Part shown: piece after piece, positions 52,616 through 64,000 of the stretch
How the letters are laid out: the number at the start of each line of letters is the position of its first letter
Position numbering within the stretch: the stretch's first letter is position 1
NCBI GenBank assembly: GCA_963573385.1
Contig: CAUYLG010039335.1
Location: 1-64,000 of the forward strand
Direction of reading: 5' to 3'
Origin: Cacajao melanocephalus
Taxonomy: Eukaryota > Chordata > Mammalia > Primates > Pitheciidae
Length of the DNA stretch: 64,000 bases
Made by a program: the position numbers and the translations under genes
Notes under the pieces: model-generated
The model's database searches: none
Seen by the model: only the letters and a program-made list of their open reading frames with translations
Told to the model about the DNA's origin: nothing

Positions 52616-53830
52616 TTTTAAAAACCCTAAACTATATGGCATCGATCTGGGAAAGACAGACTGTAAGTGTCCACGGAGGGGGAACAGCAGTGTACATTGT
52701 AAAAATAATAATAATGATAATCATAAACAGCCAGCCTAAATGCCAAACTGGTCACCTTCCAACTGGATCTATGGAACCATTCAGCAGGGTTGAGGAAAGA
52801 GCGGGAATCTACCATAAAAACATTTATTTTTAATTTTTGACTAATTAATTATGAAAATTTGTATGCTGACTGCAACATATTTAGGAATATGGATGGAAAT
52901 GTTTTGCTTTGTGAGAACTGGAGAACACCATGTGTAGTACAGAGGAAACTTCGAATGACCGATGGATAGATGGATGGGTAGATATTACCGCCTTCCTAGG
53001 GGAAAGTAAATTATCTCATCCACAGTCTTTTAGATAAGTGGCCTTTTCAGAGCTCTAGAAGCAGAATAAGGAGGAATAATATTACTAGGTGTCTGATATA
53101 TGCATAAATGGATAGACCACAGAATCATGTACAGATCGAACAAGGAAATCACAAACAACTACCTTCTATACATCTCTGGAACACATTCTGTGTCTACTAA
53201 GGGTGATGGGTTTTCTCTTCTGTTTGTGTGTTTTACTGGTTTGGTGCCAGTATGTTTGATGAGTATGCTTTTAAAATTAATGAAGAACAGAAGAAACTTT
53301 TTAACATTTCAGTGACAATAACACTCAACTGAGAAATCTATTCAGGTGTCCAAATATCAGAACCTTGGAAGAAACAGTAATGGAATGTTCAATGAAGAAA
53401 CAGTAACGGAAGAAGGAATATTATAAATGTGTGATCTAAATAAAAAAAAGAAAATTTGAACACTTGAATCTCAATTTTCCTCAATTTGAAGGGTATGTTC
53501 TCCTTTAATTACAAAGGGAATTCACTGTGGCTGACATACTCTATACTTTTTGTATAGGTTATGTATTGTTCTTTGTTCCTAGAAGTAATAAAATAATTAG
53601 CTGACTGTGTTGGCCCCCCTTAATTATTTTATTTCATCATAGCCTTTGGTTCAATTCTTTTCTAACCATAGAAAGACTGTCCTTCACATAGAAACCTCTC
53701 ATCTTCGGCATAAAATAGTTTTTGCCAATTTCCTTACAAAGAATTTAGTGGCCTTCTAGATGATTTACAAGCTTAATATTATGTCTTTAAGTATACCATG
53801 TCTACCCGTTAAGGAAGACAATAGTTAACA
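52616..53830. other. No gene or recognised repeat
   Basis: A short direct duplication around GAAGAAACAGTAA (53368-53410). Otherwise single-copy. Confidence 0.5.
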
Positions 53831-53840
53831 AGACATAATT

Positions 53841-54183
53841 GGTCAGGCACAGTGGCTCATACTTGTAGCCCCAGCACTTTGGGAGGCCGAGGCAGATGGA
53901 TTACCTGAGGTCAGGAGTTTGAGACCGTCAAGACCAGCTTGGTGAATACGGTGAAACCCCATCTCTACTAAAAATACAAAAATTAGCTAGGCATGGTGGT
54001 GGGTGCCTGTAATCCTAGCTACTCCAGAGGGAGGCTGAAGCAGGAGAATCATGAACCCAGGAGGTGGAAACTCCAGTGAGCAAAGATCATGCCATTGCAC
54101 TTCAGCCTGGGCAACAGAGCAAGAATCCATCTCAAAAAACAAACAAACAAAAAAACCAAAAGAAAAAAAACAAAACAAAAAAA
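53841..54183 (+). mobile_element. AluS-type SINE
   Basis: Full + strand Alu with a small internal duplication near 53925-53940 (GACCGTCAAGACCAGC) and a long A/C-rich tail. The target duplication is AGACATAATT (53831-53840) and AGACTTAATT (54184-54193). Confidence 0.96.
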
Positions 54184-54641
54184 AGACTTAATTGTCTTGA
54201 TACAACTTCTTGCTTAGAAACAACTCTTAGCTAAACTTTTCCAAGGAAAACATTTAAATTTCTCATTTGAGAACAATGTTGAACAGGAACATGTTAAAAG
54301 ATAACTCCATATTATTCCTCTAGCACCCACTGGCATATAGCTTTGTAGTAGGCACTATTATAGGAACAAATAAGTAATTGCTTGTTTATATCACATATTT
54401 CTTCTTCCACTGAAAAGATTTTCTTTTTTCCTGAAGTCATCACTTTTATGTACTCATTTGATCAATGAAGGAGAATGCCAGGCATGTTCTACTGATTTTC
54501 AATCATTTAAAATATATAGAATTAAGCTAGAATTATGTAGCTGTTTGCTGCAATACTATTCATCCTTTCATAACGAGGGTAAAGTGTGGTTTCAATTTTA
54601 TTTCATTTTTTGAAGTCCTCTGTTGTGTAAGGTTCTATAAC

Positions 54642-54970
54642 CTGAAAAGGTTTCTGAATGGATTCCATTCTTCCAGAAATGGAATGGCAGGCTCTCAGCC
54701 TCCTGCTGGCATAACTGGTGAGAAATCAGAAATTCATCCAATAGAAGAATGTGAATTCTCCCCAGCTTGATATTTTCAGTACTTTGAACCCTAAACTGAG
54801 TTAAATTCCAGTCTTTTTATGTAAAACAGATACAAAACATCAGTATAAAGTATTAGACAATTGAAACCTATATTGTGGCTCTCATTTCTAACTCCAACTA
54901 AAAGTTAACCCAGTATGAGTTAGCAAAATCTTACAACAGCCAAATTGCTTAATCTTTCTCTAGTCCTCAA
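54642..54970 (+). repeat. Local duplication, copy A
   Basis: 54684-54770 is about 90% identical (my hand count) to 56275-56359. 54920-54970 is about 78% identical to 56424-56474, in the same order and orientation. 54642-54675 recurs with 2 mismatches at 55272-55305. No known family recognised. Confidence 0.85.
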
Positions 54971-56274
54971 ATATTTGTGAAGTAGGAGTTTTCAGGGATC
55001 ATGGCCATAGAGTGCAAAGATGAAAAAGCCATAAAAAGAGAAATGAAGAGTGTTGAAAGAAAGGCTCTCTGTTGAAGAAGGCTGTGCCTATCTCAACTCT
55101 GAGTCACGTAGTAGAGGAGCTTGGGCATGATCAGGTCCAGTGAGTGTGCTGAATGCTTGGGTTGACCCAGCATTGCTTGAAACATCAATGCCCTGTAAAA
55201 AAACACTTTACAAATAACAGAGGCTGAAATGTGTAGCACAAGACTCTTTTAAATGATTTCAAGATCTTTGGCTGAAAAGGTTTCTGAATGTATCCCATTC
55301 TTCCATGCTTTTGTAGAGAACAGATTAAATATAATGGAGCATTTTACTGATGAATTTGGGTCAATATTACAAATGTCACACTCGTATTACAATTAGAATA
55401 GTATTACATTGGTATTATAAATATGAATTAATCAATTCATACCTGATTCAAGCACCCAGTAGTGATTAATGTTAATGTGGACCACTGTGTATTGTCCCCT
55501 CATTACATGGTACCACAAACATTGCTTTTATGTTTTTATAATTAATATATCCTTTGTCTTTTTTACTGTCAGCTCTTATATCCATGTTTGTTTATTCTAC
55601 TTGCTTGTTTTCCTACTTTTAATAAATAACACTAACAAACAACTAGTTTCATGAAACACTTCCACATTCATTTTCTCATATAACTATATCAATCTTAGAA
55701 GAAACAGAAGCAGTAGTATGCATTAAATAACTTGCTTGAGTCTTCATGTTCTCCCTTCAGAGGAGAAGGACCAAACTTGACGTTATTCAGAAGGAAACTC
55801 AGGTTGAAGTAAAGAATGAATTTCTAAGAATTAGAAAATGTACAACAATATAGTTTATCATATTCTTCTCCATTAGACTATTGGAATATATTATGATGAT
55901 CTTCAACAATTACAACCAACTAAATCTGAGATCATAGAGAAATTCACCTGCTGAGAGGCAAAGTTATGCCTTCCAACATTCTGAAGTAACAAATCCAGAA
56001 GAGAATTGCAAGCCCATTATAAGAAAACCCTAGAAAGCCAATCTAGGGATTCTGAGAGTTGGTATCCCTACCATGTTATGTCATTATTAAAATCAGGCAA
56101 AGTTAGGACAGTAGGAAATAGACAGGTTATCTCCTCCTGTAGATGAATGGAAAACAAATCCATAAAAAAGAAACTTTGGTTGATGTTTGCAATGAGAGTA
56201 TCTTGCAGGAAGGAAGATGGGAAATTATGCAATTTCTGGCACTAAGCTTAGGAGTCAAGTTCTCTCTCATCAAG
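54971..56274. other. Spacer within the duplicated region, no gene
   Basis: Contains the short third duplicate at 55272-55305. Otherwise single-copy-looking AT-rich DNA. Confidence 0.5.
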
Positions 56275-56474
56275 ATGGCAGGCTCTCAGTCTCCCACTGG
56301 CATGACTGATGAGAAATCAGAAATCCATCCAATAGAAGAATGTGAATTCTCCTCAACTTACTTTAACTTAATTGTCACATTAATAAATTAATTATTACCT
56401 TAATAGAAGAATGTGAATTATGCTTAGCAAAACCTTATAATAACCAAATCCCTTAATGTTTCCTTATTCCTTAA
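56275..56474 (+). repeat. Local duplication, copy B
   Basis: Second copy of the block at 54684-54970, with a shorter gap between its two matching parts. An extra internal repeat of AATAGAAGAATGTGAATT occurs at 56331 and 56402. Confidence 0.85.
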
Positions 56475-56528
56475 ACTGCCAACTGGAAGTTTAATAGATT
56501 TTTCCTAGAAATAAAGCTATTTTCCACT

Positions 56529-56824
56529 TTTATTTTTTTTTTGATACAGAGTCTTGCTCTGTCACCCAGGCTGGAGGGCAGTGGCACCATCTTAGCTTAC
56601 TGCAACCTCTGCTTCCCGGGTTCAAGAGATTCTCTTGCCTCAGCTTCCCAATTATCTGGGATTACAGGCACATGCCACCACGCCTGGCTAATTTTTTGTA
56701 TTTTTAGGAGAGACGGGGTTTCACTATGTTGGCCAGGCCGGTCTCCAACTCCTGACCTCAGGTGATCCACTCGCCTCAGCCTCCCGAAGTGCTGGGATTA
56801 CAAGTGTGAGCCCCACGCCCAGCC
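56529..56824 (-). mobile_element. AluS-type SINE
   Basis: Antisense full-length Alu (poly-T, TTGATACAGAGTCTTGCTCT, to GCCCCACGCCCAGCC). Likely target duplication around ACTTTTATTT / ACTTTATTT. Confidence 0.95.
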
Positions 56825-57329
56825 TCAACTTTATTTAAAGCTCTCCTTAACCAGCTTTCACACTTGAAGTATCTGCCAACTTAGCAGGCTCATATTCTCC
56901 CTCTGGCTTTTTATCAGGACCATACTAATTATCAAGGTCTTGTTGTTAGTTCCTTTCCACAGTCTTTTTCAGCCTTTTACTTGATAATCTTTCAATTCTA
57001 TACAGTGAGGTTCATAATATCTTTATCTCCAGCACAAAGCCATCTTCTTGACACCAAATATGCTTTGCCTATTGAACGTCAACAACTGGGTATGTTACCT
57101 GCAAACCAAGCTCGTATTCTCTACCTCTACATTAATAATTTCTTTAGACATCCCAATTTTTATTAATGGAAGCACTGTTCCACCTGTTTTTCTAACTCAC
57201 ATCGTTAGGAAGGTAAAGAAATGAAAGGAACACTCTACAATGATTTTTCTAATCTCAAACTCTTTGATTCTACAACCCTATTATTTTTACAGATTACATC
57301 CTACCTTATTATTTTGTCACCCGTAGAAT
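56825..57329. other. No gene or recognised repeat
   Basis: Single-copy-looking. Pyrimidine-rich. Confidence 0.45.
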
Positions 57330-57800
57330 GGGTAGCTGTGGTTCCCTAGATCTACACTGTCTTTGTTTTCCTCAATTCTCCCTACCCAGGACTGCTGCAA
57401 TAATCTTCCAAAATACATGCTCTGATTGTCTTACTCTTCTATTCAAAACATTCACCAGTACAAATCCAATTAATCATGAACTCCTCAGTCTGTCATTCAT
57501 GGTTCTTTATACTCTAGCCGTAAGCCATCTTCTGAATCTAAATTCCCAATTATTGTACCATGAGGCAATCTCCAGACTCTGCTGATAATTTTGCTTTTCT
57601 TTGCATATGTTCTAAACTTTTGTACTTTATTCTTGCCTTCTGCTCGAGATACAAACTCGTATATGTGCCTTGTGAAAGTGTTCTTGTTTTGCAAATATCC
57701 TTCCTCCAACCTATGTGACATCTGTCTGCTTTGTACTCCCCTAGAAGCTAGCCAAGAGCCTGATACATAGGTTTTTAATAAATATTTGTTAAATTCAACT
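57330..57800 (+). mobile_element. L2 LINE 3' region
   Basis: CATGAACTCCTCAGTCTGTC, GTTCTTTATACTCTAGCC, TACTCCCCTAGAAGCTAGCC and a terminus TTTTTAATAAATATTTGTTA match the L2 3' region in order. Confidence 0.72.
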
Positions 57801-58239
57801 GAATTGAGTGAAGGTTCTTTCACAAATTCATAGTAAAAAAGTTAAACATGTACTGGTCTTTATTTTCCTTCTATTCTAATAGAACATCAGCTATGTAATC
57901 GGTCTTCTTCAGTATTCTTCCTCTTTACCTGTACACTTTTTTTTTAATGTTGCAAAAGCATCAACTGAAAAGAAGTTACAAAGACACATGGGAACACCTG
58001 CTCTCAGAAGCCACTTGAAAAATAAGTATGCCATAGAATGGGGAAAACATCTGTGCAGTGTTCAAGAGATTATTAGTTGTGCTGTAGAAAAGTAACAGAG
58101 TGAGAGAGAGAGAGAGAAACATATATATATATATACACACACACAGGCACACATATAAACACCGAAATCAAGAAATAAGTTTTAGCAAGAGATAGTGGAG
58201 CACACAGTTGGAGACCAGAGTACGACTTTATTCTCCCTT
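57801..58239. other. No gene; compound microsatellite inside
   Basis: A (GA)n(TA)n(CA)n tract lies at 58098-58145. Otherwise single-copy. Confidence 0.55.
58098..58145. repeat. (GA)n(TA)n(CA)n compound microsatellite
   Basis: GAGAGAGAGAGAGAGA, then ATATATATATATATA, then CACACACACACA in direct succession. Confidence 0.95.
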
Positions 58240-58500
58240 AACCTTGTTATTCAGCGTTTCTTCAGAAGGAACCAAAGAGCTATTTTGTCCATCAGATTGT
58301 ATTCCTGAATAGAAAATATTCACAGCTGTAACGTCATCTGATTAGTCCAGAGGAGAGGTAAGTCTCAAAATGCCAACATTTTATCTCAAATGATACAACT
58401 AATCTCATGATTAATTACACGTAGATTTCAGGCAGCTGCCTATTACTGTAACAGAAGAAGTTTAATTAGCATTAGAAGACTTGAGCCCTGTACCTAGATT
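58240..58500. promoter_or_regulatory. Candidate conserved enhancer-like element
   Basis: Repeat-free, with dense homeodomain-type sites: TGATTAATTAC (58408-58418), TTTAATTAGCATTAG (58461-58475), CTGATTAGTCC (58338-58348). It also has CAGCTG E-boxes (58323-58328, 58433-58438) and AACGTCAT (58330-58337). Developmental enhancer is inference. Confidence 0.33.
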
Positions 58501-58702
58501 TACAACTAAAATTGGCTACCTTAAAGTATTTTAATTTTTATTTATTTCATTAAATTTTACTAAATTTCAATAAGTCCATGACCCTGGTATCTTATTCAAC
58601 ATTTCCCCTAAGGAGAGCTGCTATTCAGACCTAGCCTCACTTTAACTATGACACTCCTACAAATGACACTGAACCATTAGCCTTACATGAGATAATATTA
58701 GA

Positions 58703-59007
<305 letters not shown>

Positions 59008-59245
59008 TTAATTCGTACATCCCCCCACAAAGCAAACAAACCATATAGACTGCTTTTGTTAACATAATGAAATATGCTGTCTTGGATAAACCAAGGTAGG
59101 ATCTTAAAGCCTTCACAGGTCTAAAAATCCATTTATTCTATGTGATTCAGATTTGTTTAAAATTTTAGGAAATGTCTGTATCTATAGACAGAGTATTTCT
59201 TGTTGTTCATTTTTGGATTTGTGGGTACTTTAAGATCCTATTATA

Positions 59246-62224
<2,979 letters not shown>

Positions 62225-62340
62225 TCCCAAGTACATGTCTAGAACTGAAGATATAGGGATGAATAAGACATATTCCCTTTGGTCTGAAACAGACAGATTT
62301 GGTAATTTAAAAAGGCATATAAAATATGTAATCCAGATGT
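62225..62340 (-). mobile_element. L2-like fragment (antisense)
   Basis: ATATAGGGATGAATAAGACA followed by TATTCCCTTTGGTCTGAAAC resembles reversed L2 3' sequence. Confidence 0.45.
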
Positions 62341-63522
62341 CATCTGTCCCCTCATGCCACGAACAATTTTAACCTGTTTCAAATTCTGTGCATTACTATA
62401 ACTCTCTTGCTATTTGCCCAAAAGAGCCTCTCACACCAAAAGTATAAGTCTATAGTTTTCACTTAAAATGAGGTGGTAGAAATGGAGAGGGATTTATACC
62501 TCATAACTTACTACTAAATATTTTCATCAGGTATGATGTAATCCTAACATTTCCCATGGGATGGAGGCACACCACAGGTAAGGCCAGTAAGGTTTTTTGC
62601 TGCCATTCCTCCAGGCATAAGGCCCTCTGGCTGTTGTTTTCTCTGATCTGCATACTCTCACTGTTTCTCACGTGTCTCACAACACTTCAATAGCTGTGCA
62701 AACCAACTCATTCCTCTCACAGATTCTATATACAGATTCCTGCACACACACCCATTATCATGCTCAGAAGAAACACCATCACCCCTCAAAACTATACGAT
62801 TTATAAAAAGAAAAGACACAGAAACAATTCTGACAAAAATGAAGATATAGATAAATACTATGAAGGCCAGAAGACAGAGAATTTAATTTACTTGGTGGGG
62901 TACATTTGAATGCAATTTAGGAACGCTTATCAGTAGCATTTGCAGCTTCCATTAGCATTATGATCTGAGGTTCTGACATCCTCAGCAGGGAAGAAGGTGA
63001 AACAGGTACTATGGTTCATTCTAGATAACATTTATGGCAACCTAGAAGAGTCAATGCAACTTCACATGCTTGTTTATGTATACATATATTTGCAAGGATG
63101 ACCCAGAAAATAGTGGCAGAAATGAACTTTGGGAAGGAGATCTGCAAGACAGGGGCACAAGCCCAGTCCTAATATTCGAAGGCCCTGGATTAACAGTACA
63201 AATGGAGGCTGCATACCATCTGTTTAGATGTCATCAACCAAGCTAATAAAACTGTTAAATAGCCTATTCTCTGCCATGATGAATACATCATTATAATAGC
63301 AAAATTGAAAAATATGTGCAAAGGTATGGTTATATTTCTAAAAGTGGACAAAATAACTAACAAAGATGACTGAATTTTATTAATGAGATATTTCTTGCAG
63401 TTTTGTTGAAGAGACAACAATGTTTAGATGAGTAATAAAGGCATAATCATTATATATTTAATATATAAAATTACTTTTTATAGATTACATAAAATTACTA
63501 TTTATATTATATATTATTAAAT
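62341..63522. other. No gene or recognised repeat
   Basis: Single-copy-looking, very AT-rich toward 63440-63530. Confidence 0.5.
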
Positions 63523-63534
63523 AAAATTATAAAA

Positions 63535-63656
63535 TAGCTCACGCCTGTAATCCAAGCACTTTGGAGGCCAAAGCGGGCAGATCACTTGAGGTTGGGAGTT
63601 CAAGACCAGCCTGACCAACATGGTGAAACCCCGTCTTTAAATAAAAAAAAAGAAAA
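63535..63656 (+). mobile_element. Alu left arm only, truncated at both ends
   Basis: TAGCTCACGCCTGTAATCC to GTGAAACCCCGTC, then an A-rich tail. The first ~20 bases and the whole right arm are absent. A 12-bp target duplication AAAATTATAAAA (63523-63534 and 63657-63668) flanks it. Confidence 0.92.
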
Positions 63657-63739
63657 AAAATTATAAAACAAAATAAAGCAAATAAATGGTAACAAAATAG
63701 ATACCATATATTTATTCATAAGTTAATTTTAATAAACAA

Positions 63740-64000
63740 CAACAATAATAACTGATAGCAGCAGCAGCCCATCTGGAGCAGCCACTGTGAAGAGGCAGGC
63801 TGCAAGACGGGAGGCATTCATTGCAGGGGCTGGGCACTCCACAGCACTGGTGAGAGCCAAGAACAGTGGGAGCCCCACCCCCTTCCTAGTTAGCAGGGTG
63901 GGAGTTCTGTTCTCCTGGGTGCAGCTGCAGCTACCCAGCTGTGCCTGTGGACCTGGGCATCCTTGCACTCTCGGAGACCCAGGAAGCCCCCTTTGCCCCC
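63740..64000. repeat. GC-rich block, probable repeat edge, family not recognised
   Basis: An abrupt change from AT-rich DNA to GC-rich sequence at a (CAA/TAA)n and (CAG)n-like stretch (63739-63770), running past the window end. It looks like the edge of an LTR or an L1 5' UTR, but I cannot assign a family. A 79-codon minus-strand frame (63729-63968) lies across it and is not evidence of a gene. Confidence 0.35.

Noticed and set aside
52970..52985. Short GATA/GATGG repeat
   Set aside because: Too few units to call a microsatellite.

Overview
The window is primate, most probably human, nuclear DNA. The evidence is many dimeric Alu elements (AluJ and AluS types), L1PA- and L1M-type LINEs, an anthropoid-type THE1 (MaLR) retroviral element, a MER1-type hAT transposon, many MIR and L2 fossils, AT-rich composition and strong CpG depletion. 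I found no convincing protein-coding exon, rRNA, tRNA or other RNA gene. The window looks like intergenic 'gene desert' or deep intronic DNA. The open reading frames are short, lack recognisable domains, and mostly lie inside repeats (the many Alu-derived frames, the L1 ORF1 remnant, the Lys/Glu-rich frames of a polypurine tract).

Layout. 1-1997 is the internally deleted 3' part of an L1PA-like LINE (end of ORF1, broken ORF2, 3' terminus). It lies next to, and was probably inserted in, an older L1M element at about 1998-8899. That older element runs from the end of ORF1 to the 3' end and is interrupted by an AluSc-like copy (5010-5314) and by a THE1 provirus remnant on the minus strand (6735-8460), which itself carries two Alus. 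9-13 kb holds MIR, L2 and Alu copies. 13.4-25.6 kb is mostly single-copy sequence with a few MIRs, a probable LTR (22.8-23.4 kb) and a CpG-retaining segment at 13.64-14.14 kb. 25.9-31.9 kb is a second repeat cluster: two Alus, a MIR, an old L1M with further Alus, and a younger L1 fragment with an inverted 5' part. 32640-33165 is a MER1-type DNA transposon with a perfect 8-bp target duplication. 34.5-42.7 kb has scattered Alus, L2 pieces, an MST-type LTR split by an Alu, and a 241-nt pure polypurine tract. 42.7-50.3 kb is mostly single-copy and holds two candidate conserved regulatory segments. 50.3-64 kb has an MLT1-type LTR, MIR/L2 pieces, more Alus, a locally duplicated non-repeat sequence (54.6-56.5 kb), another candidate regulatory segment (58.25-58.5 kb), and a GC-rich unidentified block cut by the window end.

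There is no operon or gene set to describe. The main functional expectation is distal regulatory elements in the single-copy stretches. The main structural interest is the nesting order of transposons, a twin-primed L1 with a perfect 34-bp hairpin, and the unexplained local duplication. Repeat family names come from recognising consensus patterns by eye, so subfamily labels are approximate.
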